This document shows, in pieces, positions 7,035 to 14,682 of a stretch of DNA of 32,625 nt. The position numbers and the translations under genes were made by a program. Every line of letters begins with the position of its first letter. The stretch's first letter is position 1. The stretch is from an uncultured Marvinbryantia sp. (GTDB taxonomy: Bacteria; Bacillota; Clostridia; Lachnospirales; Lachnospiraceae): NCBI RefSeq assembly GCF_905201705.1, contig NZ_CAJKOX010000046.1, forward strand, positions 1 through 32,625, read 5' to 3'. Under the pieces are notes generated by a model, which ran no database searches, had not been told where the DNA came from, and saw only the letters and a program-made list of their open reading frames with translations.

Positions 7035-7734
7035 CTGCGGCCGCCTCCCTCATTTCTTTGTATGCCCGTCCGTATTTTGAAAAAGAAACCGGATACAGCT
7101 TCAGTGCATCCAGAATATCCGCCATCCACACCGGCAGAGCCTCCGGCGTCTTTACTTCCATCAGATAATAGCCCTTCTCTATAATCAGATTGCCTCCCCC
7201 TTCATCCTGCAGATCCAGTCTTGTATTGCGCCAGCGAAGGTTATCGTCGAAGGTGATCCGAAGTCCGCTGTCGTCCTTTGCAGCTAACGCGATCCGATCA
7301 TATGCTATGTACATTTTCGGTTCCATATGCTTGTGATATTTCAAAAACCAGTCGATCTCCCGCAAAATCTGCGAATCGCCGGAAGGCTTCTTTCCATCAT
7401 ACAAATACTCAACCGCTTCCTCAAATTCCATCTCTTCCCGTCGTTTATAAACAATGCCGTCATATTTTTTCTTCAGCTCCACAAATACATGACCGCCGTT
7501 CTTATCCATCCCGTAGCTGCGGAGCCGCAGTTTTTCCTTATATACCGGTTTATCCAGCGACTCGCGGATCAGATGAAAATCCGGCGTATCAAAGTAAATA
7601 TTGTAAATCCGGCTCTGTCCATAGCGGTCCATTTCCATATGGTCTGCCAGCGCTTCCCTCATCCGTTTATACTGTACCTCATCCAGAAGATACTTCACCT
7701 CATACCTCTTAAAAATTGTCTGCGCATGTTCCAT
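7018..7734 (-). CDS. VTC-type polyphosphate polymerase
   Basis: 238-residue protein with the VTC tunnel fold that, in yeast Vtc4, makes polyphosphate from ATP inside a beta-barrel. The residues lining that tunnel are recognisable: FKRYEVKY (9-15), YNIYFDTPDF (44-53), KLRLRSYG with R70 and R72, ELKKK with K88, YKRRE, AYDR, MEVKTP with E193 and K195, and SFSKYGRAY with K220. No SPX regulatory domain is fused, as is usual in bacteria. The start ATG 7734 is preceded by GGAGGGAGAGAAATGC; upstream in-frame starts to 7830 lack a ribosome site. It is the first gene of the operon and lies close to the pst operon, with a candidate Pho box upstream. Phosphate storage is the natural reading; the in vivo product is untested. 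Confidence 0.85.
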   Translation of the reverse strand: MEHAQTIFKRYEVKYLLDEVQYKRMREALADHMEMDRYGQSRIYNIYFDTPDFHLIRESLDKPVYKEKLRLRSYGMDKNGGHVFVELKKKYDGIVYKRREEMEFEEAVEYLYDGKKPSGDSQILREIDWFLKYHKHMEPKMYIAYDRIALAAKDDSGLRITFDDNLRWRNTRLDLQDEGGGNLIIEKGYYLMEVKTPEALPVWMADILDALKLYPVSFSKYGRAYKEMREAAAGGTVI

Positions 7735-7825
7735 GCATTTCTCTCCCTCCATAACGTATTTCTTATGGAGTAGTTTTATAAAAGAATTCTTGAAGAAAGA
7801 TTGAAAAAAAGATGTGATCGTTAAT

Positions 7826-7842
7826 TTCACAAAGAGTTCACA
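7826..7842 (+). promoter_or_regulatory. Candidate Pho box upstream of the VTC operon
   Basis: TTCACA at 7826-7831 and TTCACA at 7837-7842 are exact direct repeats on an 11-bp period, 92-108 bases upstream of the VTC start but on the opposite strand. A TTTATAAAA element near 7770 could be the -10. The same hexamer and period occur upstream of pstS. Confidence 0.4.
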
Positions 7843-7876
7843 GAGATATTGGCTGTCATGCCGACTAATTTTGAGA

Positions 7877-7901
7877 AAAAGTAACGGAAACTGTTACTTT
7901 T
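7877..7901. promoter_or_regulatory. Perfect inverted repeat upstream of the VTC operon
   Basis: AAAAGTAAC (7877-7885) and GTTACTTTT (7893-7901) form 9-bp arms around a 7-base loop. It could be an operator or a small bidirectional terminator for stray transcripts between the two minus-strand units. Nothing else recognisable lies between 7902 and 7990. Confidence 0.45.
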
Positions 7902-7990
7902 ATCGGATGTCAGTATTTTATTTCCCTCTTGTCCAAAATCGCAATGCTATATGCCATTTTTTAATACAATATCTTAATCAAACAGCTTTC

Positions 7991-8050
7991 AAAAAAGGGA
8001 GCTATTGCTCCATAGATGCTTACTCATCTACTTTACAACAGCCCCTTTTT
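7991..8050 (-). terminator. Branched terminator of the first GH43 gene
   Basis: On the minus strand an outer stem AAAGGGGCT..AGCTCCCTTTTTT encloses two small hairpins, TAGATG-AGTAAG-CATCTA and GGAGC-AATA-GCTCC, and ends in a T-run. It sits 17 bases past the stop. A close copy follows the paralogous gene at 10177-10238. Confidence 0.7.
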
Positions 8051-8067
8051 CACTCTGTTTTTCTTCC

Positions 8068-9864
8068 TTAATCAGCAATTTTCTCGAAAGAAAATTCATC
8101 GAATTTACAAATCGTACCTTCTTCGTCACTGGAAAAAACAAAATAAACTGCATGTACGCCACTAATCTTTGCAGAAGTTTCTGTCGACAGCCATGTCCAC
8201 TCTGTGCCATCACTGCCGCTTTCTTTTACACCACTACTCAGATTTTCTTTTGTAATATCGATGGAAGCCACCAAGGTACCTGTCTCCTCATCCGGTCCGT
8301 CCAGGTAAATGGCTACTCTTCCGTCCACATATCCTTCTTCCTGAGTGAACAACATGTTCAATTTAAGAAGCTGTGCTTCTTCCGCGAAATTAAGATATTT
8401 AAAACCTGCAACCGATCCATTTTCAAGACCAACGACAGGGGTTTCATGTACTGCGCTTTCCTCCATTGTCACATCCACAAACTGAGTCAGCTGATCTTTA
8501 TTTTTCTCCATATTAAGGGCCGGTGTTAAATAGCAAACAATTCCAGCTGGAATATTCTGATATGCATCCAAATAATCCGCTGCGCCCGAAGATGTCAACT
8601 CATGGGGTTCAATCACAAACTTACCGTTTTCATAGCTCATATTAATTTTTTCTATCCATCCCTGGCGGCGGTATTCTGTGGCTCCACTGTCGCGATGGCC
8701 AAAATAATACCATTGCCCATTAACGTTCACAATGCCGCCATGATTATTTCCATAAGAATAGGTTGGTTCTCCCTTCTTAATTTCATTTGTAGCTAAATCA
8801 AGGGTATAGCGTCCGCTAGAATCACTGAAAACACCCCCATATATCCAGCTTTCACTTTCAATATTCTGAGAATACGCATATGACATAGTAGAATGCTCTG
8901 TCTCGTCTTCTGTTACCTTAGAACTCCATATGTACACGTACAAATCATACTCCTCAATATACCTCATAGAACTTGCTTCGTACAAATAAGGCAGGCTTTC
9001 CCCGGTTTCACTATCCGTCAGAGCAAAATGCTGATCCAATGTCAGCTCATATTCCATATCATCTTCTTCCGTTGCTGACCGCAGCTTATCAATCCCGGAA
9101 CAGCTTACTAAATAAATAGTCCCGTCTTCAATATATACAGATGGATCAAAAAATTCATTGAAATATACCGCTTTTTCAAAGCTGTCATTTGGTTTGTTTC
9201 CTTCGAGCAAAGTCGTTCCCGCCATTGGCCTGCAAACTGCAAAATAGTATTTATCATTCTGTAAATTGTAATTGCAGTCACTTGCCGCAGTTTTTCTGAA
9301 TTCTGTAACAGATGCATCTAAAGTATATAAGGTACCTTCGTATCTCCACTCACTGAGATCATAAACTGGCGCTGACCAAGTAATATAATGATCACTGCAA
9401 AAATTTGGTGCCTCATCTTCTACCTTACCGTATTTGTCTATCCCAGGATCCACATCATGCGTTCCGTAAATATAAACTCGCCATTCTCCATCCTCTTTTG
9501 ACCAAAATACATGTGGATCTCCATCGGGCATATGCTCCCACAGAGGTAAATATGGATTTGTTGCTCCTTCATTTGCAGTCCCTTCTGTCTCATAAATCAA
9601 CGGGTCCGTCTCATAAGCGTATTCTTCACTGCAATTGGAACAGATATAATGCCGATATCCTCCTGCTATCTCTGTCGCTTCATAGCTGTCATTCTGTAAT
9701 TCATATGTATGCTCACAATCCTGAAATTTTCCAGCTTGATATAGTGTCTGTGTTACACCTCCCGGAGACAAATTTTCCATGGTTGCCGCATTTGCAAAAT
9801 AGGGTGCCCCTATCACAGAGCCGACAGCAAAAGTTATTAAAATTAGACCGTACTTTTTTTTCAT
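8068..9864 (-). CDS. Secreted GH43-like glycosidase with CBM6-like domain (paralogue 1)
   Basis: 598 residues, probably a secreted beta-propeller glycoside hydrolase of family 43. The start ATG 9864 follows TTGGAGGAAAAT. Signal peptide 1-26 (FANA|AT). Residues 50-88 form a small module with H52, H72 and CSNC (75-78), like the CxxC modules of other clostridial exoproteins. The propeller starts at NPYLPLWEHMPDGDPHVFW (103-121); D116 is at the position expected for the catalytic base. ITWSAPVYDLSEWRYEG, FDPSVYIEDG, YEASSMRYIEE (the E is the likely acid) and GNNHGGIVNVNGQWYYFGHR follow in order. The last about 130 residues look like CBM6 (VDGRVAIYLDGP, SGVHAVYFVFSS, CKFDEFSFEKIAD). The substrate is unknown; arabinan or xylan side chains are typical for the family. 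No cell-wall anchor is seen. Confidence 0.78.
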   Translation of the reverse strand: MKKKYGLILITFAVGSVIGAPYFANAATMENLSPGGVTQTLYQAGKFQDCEHTYELQNDSYEATEIAGGYRHYICSNCSEEYAYETDPLIYETEGTANEGATNPYLPLWEHMPDGDPHVFWSKEDGEWRVYIYGTHDVDPGIDKYGKVEDEAPNFCSDHYITWSAPVYDLSEWRYEGTLYTLDASVTEFRKTAASDCNYNLQNDKYYFAVCRPMAGTTLLEGNKPNDSFEKAVYFNEFFDPSVYIEDGTIYLVSCSGIDKLRSATEEDDMEYELTLDQHFALTDSETGESLPYLYEASSMRYIEEYDLYVYIWSSKVTEDETEHSTMSYAYSQNIESESWIYGGVFSDSSGRYTLDLATNEIKKGEPTYSYGNNHGGIVNVNGQWYYFGHRDSGATEYRRQGWIEKINMSYENGKFVIEPHELTSSGAADYLDAYQNIPAGIVCYLTPALNMEKNKDQLTQFVDVTMEESAVHETPVVGLENGSVAGFKYLNFAEEAQLLKLNMLFTQEEGYVDGRVAIYLDGPDEETGTLVASIDITKENLSSGVKESGSDGTEWTWLSTETSAKISGVHAVYFVFSSDEEGTICKFDEFSFEKIAD

Positions 9865-9940
9865 ATTTTCCTCCAATATACATAGAATTTGATGATATCA
9901 TTTGCACTATCCCGGGATATATCTGGTTTTTACACACAAA

Positions 9941-10007
9941 ATTATATTCCTTAAAATTTAAAATGTATATATACCAGGAACAAACGTCTATTTCATGGGA
10001 ACAAACG
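9941..10007 (-). promoter_or_regulatory. LytTR-type activated promoter of GH43 gene 1
   Basis: GGAACAAACG occurs twice on the plus strand (9977-9986 and 9998-10007), a 21-bp period. Read on the minus strand this is GTTTGTTCC, containing the GTTNGT core of LytTR direct repeats. A TATAAT box lies at 9946-9941, 31 bp from the near repeat. The -35 position holds TATACA, a poor match, so activator dependence is likely. Apart from this and the terminator at 10177, the 391-base spacer 9865-10255 shows nothing recognisable. Confidence 0.72.
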
Positions 10008-10176
10008 ACATATTCCCATTATTTCTAAACAAGTGAAAGGTATTCCTTATTTAACTAAGAACACTATCAAAACAGGCATAAATTATCTGAAAAAGAATTT
10101 TATTCATCAGGGATAGTGAGTATATCTTATTATGCCACGGATTACGAATTCTTCGGGATCCGTTTACTGTTTTCTA

Positions 10177-10238
10177 AAAGAAAAGGGAGCTATTGCTCCA
10201 TAGATGATCACTAATCTCCTTTACAACAGCCCCTTTTT
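10177..10238 (-). terminator. Terminator of the second GH43 gene
   Basis: Shares GGAGCTATTGCTCCATAGAT and ACAACAGCCCCTTTTT with the terminator at 7991-8050. The outer stem of AAAGGGGCTGTTG against AGCTCCCTTTTCT and the GGAGC-AATA-GCTCC hairpin are kept; the middle hairpin is degraded. Confidence 0.65.
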
Positions 10239-10255
10239 CACTCTGTTTTTCTTCC

Positions 10256-12208
10256 TTAATCGGCAATTTTCTCGAAAGTAAACTCATCCAGCTTACAGAT
10301 ATTTCCTTCCTCTTCCGACTCGAATATAAAATACACGCCGTGGATACCACTAATTTCCTGATCCATTGATGCGCTCAACGTGCTCCACTCCAGTCCATCG
10401 GAACCGGAAGCTGTCACTCCGGCAGCCTCAATGTTCTCTCCATTCACGCTGATAGATCCAATCCTCGTGCCGCCTTCCTCTTCAGAGGGTGCGTCAAGGT
10501 ACACATTCATAATTCCGTCTACGTATCCTTCCTCCTGTGCCACAAGAACTGACATAGAAACCGAGCTTGCCTCCTCACCGAAATTCAGATACTTAAAACC
10601 GACCTCTGCCCCATTTTCTATTCCAGTAACCGGACTACGATGCAGTGCGTAATCAGGATCATCATAGATAAAACTCCAGTAATCTTCCGGTGCATCCCGC
10701 AGCGGGGTGTCGATGAAGAGTGTCTGGGTATGTTTCTCAGAAAAAACTGTGGGCCACAAATGGCAAGCCATATAAGCGGGCCAGGTCTGGTAGGCATCGA
10801 TGCTTTCTCCAACAGAGGAAGTATACTCCGGACTCTCGATCACCAGGCGCCCGTCTTCTGATACGTAGATATCCACTGTACGCAGATATCCCTGGCGCCC
10901 CGCATTGTAGGAAGTATGACGGTGGTTGGACACATACCACTGACCGTTAATATATGCCAGTCCGCCATGATTATTTCCGCCACAGTAAACAGGAGTATCA
11001 TGCTCTGTCACTTCACCCGTCTCCATATCCTGACGGTAGAAGCCGGCATTATCACCGATCACACCGCCCCAGTGCCAGGAAGTGTAATTCGCTAACTCAT
11101 CAATAGACAGATCCGGATCAGAGTAGATATACACCAGAGGCCACCAGCTCCAGCCCTCGCCGTCCACAAATTTCTGATATTCCGGATCATCCTCCCTATT
11201 CTGCTGCCAGTCTGTGCGCATACTATACTGGATTACCCAATATGAGTGACCATCAACTTCCACCAAATCAATGGTACTTGCTTCAAAATGGTTTGGCTCA
11301 AAGCCCTCCCGATTGGGTTCTCCCTCAGCCATTTGAATATCACAATACCACTCTATCTCCGTCCGTTCATCATTGATCTTTGACAGGCGTGCATGCTTTG
11401 TTCCTCCATCGGAATTATCAAAAATAGTCAAAATAGACCCGTCATCATCAATATAAATAGCAGGGTCAAATCCGGCATCATCATCGATTCCGGGGATTCC
11501 CTCTTCAGACAAAGGTGTATCAAAATAGGAATCTGGAACACTGTTTCCATTCGTCCAGAGCCGTCTCTGCTCATTGCTGTTGACAAAAAGAACGATTTGG
11601 TCTGTCTGAAGATCGTAATCAAAATCGCAGGCAGCATAGTTACCCGTAGGCAAAGTTCTTAAAACTCCCTCATAACGCCAGTCTGTCACATCATAAACAG
11701 GTGCAGACCAGCAATGTACGTCAGAGCCGCACCACCCCTCCATCTTCATATCGTGGGAGCCCACTGCGTAGACCCTCCATTCACTGTCCTCCCTGGACCA
11801 GAAAACATGAAGCTCATTATCCGGCATAAATTCATAATTTGGCAAGTACGGATTCATAGCATAATCCAGCGTAATTTCTTCCCCTGTTTTAAGATTCTCC
11901 GCGTAGACCATCGGATCTGTGGTGTAAGAGTAATCATCTCCGCAGACTGAGCAGCGATAATGGCGATAACCGCCGGTAGTATCAGTAGCCTCATAGCTAT
12001 CTGCCGCCAGTCGGTATGTATGCTCATGTTTGCTTGTGTCTAAGGGAATTTCCTCCTGTGCAGGAGGCCCCATTGGTTCCGCAACTTCAGTAACCGCTTC
12101 CGTCATCTCCACCTCGGCGGCACCCTCCGATGCCAATACTGCCCCTGCAAAAGTGAGAGTCATAACAATGGAAAGTGGCAGAGTTAAAAAGAAACTTTTT
12201 TTCTTCAT
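10256..12208 (-). CDS. Secreted GH43-like glycosidase with CBM6-like domain (paralogue 2)
   Basis: 650 residues, the same architecture as the gene at 8068. Signal peptide 1-26 (GAVLA|SE), then a Glu/Ala/Pro-rich linker, then an HEHTYRL..YRHYRCSVCG module (61-90). The GH43-like propeller begins NPYLPNYEFMPDNELHVFW (119-137), with WSAPVYDVTDWRYEG, FDPAIYIDDDG, FEASTIDLVEVDGHSYWV and GNNHGGLAYINGQWYVSNHR. The end is a CBM6-like domain (VDGIMNVYLDAP, SGIHGVYFIF, CKLDEFTFEKIAD). Where paralogue 1 has DGDPH this one has DNELH, so the base position is E132 and the following proline is lost. It may be active with Glu or may act as a binding protein. The start ATG 12208 is kept because the N-terminus is a clean signal peptide, with GAAGGGAAA upstream. 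The promoter carries the same LytTR-like repeats as paralogue 1. Confidence 0.78.
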   Translation of the reverse strand: MKKKSFFLTLPLSIVMTLTFAGAVLASEGAAEVEMTEAVTEVAEPMGPPAQEEIPLDTSKHEHTYRLAADSYEATDTTGGYRHYRCSVCGDDYSYTTDPMVYAENLKTGEEITLDYAMNPYLPNYEFMPDNELHVFWSREDSEWRVYAVGSHDMKMEGWCGSDVHCWSAPVYDVTDWRYEGVLRTLPTGNYAACDFDYDLQTDQIVLFVNSNEQRRLWTNGNSVPDSYFDTPLSEEGIPGIDDDAGFDPAIYIDDDGSILTIFDNSDGGTKHARLSKINDERTEIEWYCDIQMAEGEPNREGFEPNHFEASTIDLVEVDGHSYWVIQYSMRTDWQQNREDDPEYQKFVDGEGWSWWPLVYIYSDPDLSIDELANYTSWHWGGVIGDNAGFYRQDMETGEVTEHDTPVYCGGNNHGGLAYINGQWYVSNHRHTSYNAGRQGYLRTVDIYVSEDGRLVIESPEYTSSVGESIDAYQTWPAYMACHLWPTVFSEKHTQTLFIDTPLRDAPEDYWSFIYDDPDYALHRSPVTGIENGAEVGFKYLNFGEEASSVSMSVLVAQEEGYVDGIMNVYLDAPSEEEGGTRIGSISVNGENIEAAGVTASGSDGLEWSTLSASMDQEISGIHGVYFIFESEEEGNICKLDEFTFEKIAD

Positions 12209-12271
12209 ACAGATATTTCCCTTCTTTCTTTTTTATTGTTCTGTTACCGCCGCGACGTAACAACTAGGCAT

Positions 12272-12337
12272 ATTATATCAAGTCTTTCTATAAACATATA
12301 GACACTTGGAACGAACTACAAAAAGAAGGGAACAAAC
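12272..12337 (-). promoter_or_regulatory. LytTR-type activated promoter of GH43 gene 2
   Basis: Plus-strand repeats GGAACGAAC (12308-12316) and GGAACAAAC (12329-12337) are again 21 bp apart. TATAAT is at 12277-12272, exactly 31 bp from the near repeat, as in gene 1. The -35 position holds TATATG. The repeats also lie 36 bp from the kinase promoter on the other strand, so one site could serve both directions. Confidence 0.75.
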
Positions 12338-12372
12338 AACACCTTTTCCCTGTCAATCCCAGCTTAGGTATC

Positions 12373-12401
12373 TTGACAAATCTGGTGTTTTCGTCTAGGA
12401 T
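12373..12401 (+). promoter_or_regulatory. Promoter of the GHKL kinase gene
   Basis: TTGACA (12373-12378), a 17-base spacer, then TAGGAT (12396-12401). The kinase start is 52 bases downstream with GGAAAGGAAG in front. It fires divergently from the GH43 gene. Confidence 0.7.
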
Positions 12402-12452
12402 TTATATCTAAGAATATTTTTCTGTAAATATCCGGAAAGGAAGCGATGAGAT

Positions 12453-13772
12453 ATGGATTTTTTGACCACTATCTGGGAATCTATTAATCCCCATTTTTAT
12501 TTAATCATTGTCATACCATGCATGAGTATGTTCCCTTTTCGGTATCACCCCACAAAAAAGGTCCTCTATATTATTTTGGCGGTCTTGACAGCCTCAGCCG
12601 TGCGTTACAGTATACAATTTTTTATCATAAACTATTTCCAAAACAGCTCCTGGTGGCCCAGTTTTCTTCTGGATCAGACTGTTTACACTCTTTGTTTGAT
12701 ACTGGCCTGCCTAATTCTCTACAAGGGAAATCCTCTTTCCATGGTACTGACTATCCTTCTGTCCATGTCTCTAGCTGCTCAGTGCGGCTTTATCATCGGC
12801 GGGTCTATGGAATGTCTCATTGGTCCCAACTATTTTCCCGAATATTTCTTCAAATTGACAATTCCGCGGGATATTTGGGGGTATAGTTCCTTTGCGGCTT
12901 ATTTCTTAATTTTACGGAAGCACTCTAATCTGACTTCTTTTTATTTGAACCGCAGAGATCATCTGATTCTCCTTTTTACCGCGTTGGCTATCTATCTGCT
13001 GACCTGCTCTTCTACCAACAGTTTTAAACTTAATAATCCGGTCTCCATCCTCTTTTATACCGCTTGCCTTTTTGCCACATGCTCCACAACCTTTCTGATC
13101 TTCCGTTTCACCAAGGAGCAACAGAATATGCAGGAACAGCAGCTAATAATTCGGGATATGGAGCTATCTGAGAATACCCTCTCTCAGATGAAGGAAACAG
13201 AGGCACGGATGCGGGAATTAAAACACGAGCTAACTAATTATTTTATCTATGCTGAAGAATTGGCCAGAAAAGGCAATGTTAATGAACTCATTCAATATCT
13301 CTCCGCATTGACAAACACTGCTTTTATGTCCATAGACAGCGCTGTTCTGACTAATCGTCCTGTCATTAATACCATACTCACTCAAAAAAAAGCCTACGCC
13401 AAATCTCTTGGCATAGACATTGAGATGAACGTTTCGCTCCCAGAAGCCTTTAACATAGATGATTTGACTCTCTGTTCGCTTTTCGGCAATCTGCTAAACA
13501 ATGCCATTGAAGCTTGCCAGGGGCAGAACCACCCGTTTATCCGCTTAAATGCCAGATCTGTAAAATCCTATCTGGTTTTTCGAACAGACAACAGCGTAAC
13601 CCACGACATTTTGAAAGGAAATCCGGAACTTCTCTCCACAAAAGCGGACGCAAAAAATCATGGTATTGGTATGAAGGTACTCCAAAGAACCGCCAAACAA
13701 TATAACGGCATGGTCACTTATGAAATGACTTCCCCTACCTGCTTTACTGTTCAAGTTCTCCTAAAGCTGTAG
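12453..13772 (+). CDS. GHKL-type sensor histidine kinase (AgrC/LytTR-system class)
   Basis: 439 residues. The N-terminal about 215 residues hold six or seven membrane helices (FYLIIVIPCMSMFPF, VLYIILAVLTASAV, TLCLILACLILY, ILLSMSLAAQCGFIIGG, SSFAAYFLILRK, LILLFTALAIYLL, ILFYTACLFATCSTTFLIF). A coiled linker leads to the phosphorylated histidine H258 in RELKHELTNYF, and a GHKL ATPase follows: N-box NLLNNAIEACQ, then NHGIGMKVLQRTAKQYNG. This class usually pairs with LytTR regulators and often senses peptides. Its 3' end overlaps the LytTR regulator gene by 29 bases on the opposite strand, instead of the usual same-strand operon. No nearby peptide-precursor gene was found, so the signal is unknown; a glycan breakdown product is an alternative. 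Confidence 0.85.
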   Translation: MDFLTTIWESINPHFYLIIVIPCMSMFPFRYHPTKKVLYIILAVLTASAVRYSIQFFIINYFQNSSWWPSFLLDQTVYTLCLILACLILYKGNPLSMVLTILLSMSLAAQCGFIIGGSMECLIGPNYFPEYFFKLTIPRDIWGYSSFAAYFLILRKHSNLTSFYLNRRDHLILLFTALAIYLLTCSSTNSFKLNNPVSILFYTACLFATCSTTFLIFRFTKEQQNMQEQQLIIRDMELSENTLSQMKETEARMRELKHELTNYFIYAEELARKGNVNELIQYLSALTNTAFMSIDSAVLTNRPVINTILTQKKAYAKSLGIDIEMNVSLPEAFNIDDLTLCSLFGNLLNNAIEACQGQNHPFIRLNARSVKSYLVFRTDNSVTHDILKGNPELLSTKADAKNHGIGMKVLQRTAKQYNGMVTYEMTSPTCFTVQVLLKL

Positions 13773-14487
13773 TCATATCCTCCATGGTATACTGAGAAAA
13801 TGCTTTTTTTATCTCGTCCAATTTAGAGCGGCCAACAGGAATAATCGTCTGATCATCCAATTTCAGTTCCGTTCTACTAATAGAATGAATGTACCGGCAA
13901 TTCACCAAATAGCTTTTGTGAGCCTGGACAAAACCATAAGGCTTTAATATTTCCATTACCTTCTGAAAGCTATATTTTACTTCATACTGCCGGTCTGCAC
14001 AGTGAAGAATCTGCTTTTTTTTATATGACTCTGCATAAATTATTTTTTCCGGCCGCAGAAACACCACCTCACTACCGCACTGAAATGGAAGCTTTTGTTC
14101 CTGCCTTCTATCAATTTCACTGCAAATATCTCTAACTAAAGCAGGAAGATCATCTTTAAATCTTTTCTTTCTCACAAAACGGAATGGCCTTGCCTGAAAA
14201 GTGTCAAACACCAAATCCTCCCTACTTGAGACATAAATCAGTATCGTATCCTCCAATAATTTTGCAAATGCGGTCCCCACCTCAATTCCGTCAAGCTGAG
14301 GCATACTAATATCCAAAAACAGTACATCATACTGCGCTCCATTTTTTATCTTTTCCGTTAATGAAATGCTGTTTGTAAACAAATCAAGGTGGCAAGAACG
14401 CTGACAACGCTCAAATTCTTTTTTCACTCTTGGTGCAATCATTTTCACCGCCATCTTTTCATCATCACACACAGCAACCTTCAGCAC
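13744..14487 (-). CDS. LytTR-family response regulator
   Basis: 247 residues. The receiver domain has the acidic pair D8-D9 (VAVCDDE), phospho-acceptor D59 (VLFLDISMPQLDG), a switch serine in IYVSSRE and a basic K in FVRKKRF. The C-terminal LytTR DNA-binding domain (about 145-240) shows FLRPEKIIYAESYKKKQILH, GFVQAHKSYLVNCRYIHSI and IPVGRSKLDEIKKAF. The start is GTG 14487 with GGAGAATAAGC upstream. It should be phosphorylated by the adjacent kinase and act on the paired direct repeats at the two GH43 promoters, the only such sites I saw in the window. The gene converges on and overlaps the kinase gene, so their transcripts are antisense at the 3' ends. Confidence 0.9.
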   Translation of the reverse strand: MLKVAVCDDEKMAVKMIAPRVKKEFERCQRSCHLDLFTNSISLTEKIKNGAQYDVLFLDISMPQLDGIEVGTAFAKLLEDTILIYVSSREDLVFDTFQARPFRFVRKKRFKDDLPALVRDICSEIDRRQEQKLPFQCGSEVVFLRPEKIIYAESYKKKQILHCADRQYEVKYSFQKVMEILKPYGFVQAHKSYLVNCRYIHSISRTELKLDDQTIIPVGRSKLDEIKKAFSQYTMEDMTTALGELEQ

Positions 14488-14634
14488 GCTTATTCTCCAT
14501 TTCTTCCGTCCGCGTAAAAATCCATATATGAAACAGTCAATTTTTATCTATCATAACACAAATAAATATGGGACGCCAAGCCCCTTTATGATTTCACACT
14601 CTTTTTCTATACATCTTATAATGTCACTATGTTT

Positions 14635-14668
14635 AAAAAATAGAACTACCCATTTCTGGATAATTCTA
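14635..14668 (-). terminator. Terminator after the ZIP transporter gene
   Basis: On the minus strand AGAATTATCCA-GAAA-TGGGTAGTTCT, with two G-U type pairs, is followed by ATTTTTT. It lies 15 bases past the stop at 14683 and ends the PadR-exporter-ZIP run. The rest of 14488-14634 shows no further feature. Confidence 0.8.
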
Positions 14669-14682
14669 TTTTTAAATTCCTT

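Noticed and set aside
7831..7990. Riboswitch in the leader of the VTC operon
   Set aside because: Only a simple 9-bp inverted repeat is visible; no conserved riboswitch core was recognised.
14488..14634. LytTR repeats upstream of the regulator gene, suggesting autoregulation
   Set aside because: No GGAACRAAC pair or its complement is present in this spacer.
12209..14682. A peptide pheromone gene (agrD-like) for the GHKL kinase
   Set aside because: I searched the spacers around the kinase and regulator by eye and saw no short frame with a ribosome site and Cys-containing core, nor an AgrB-type processing enzyme.
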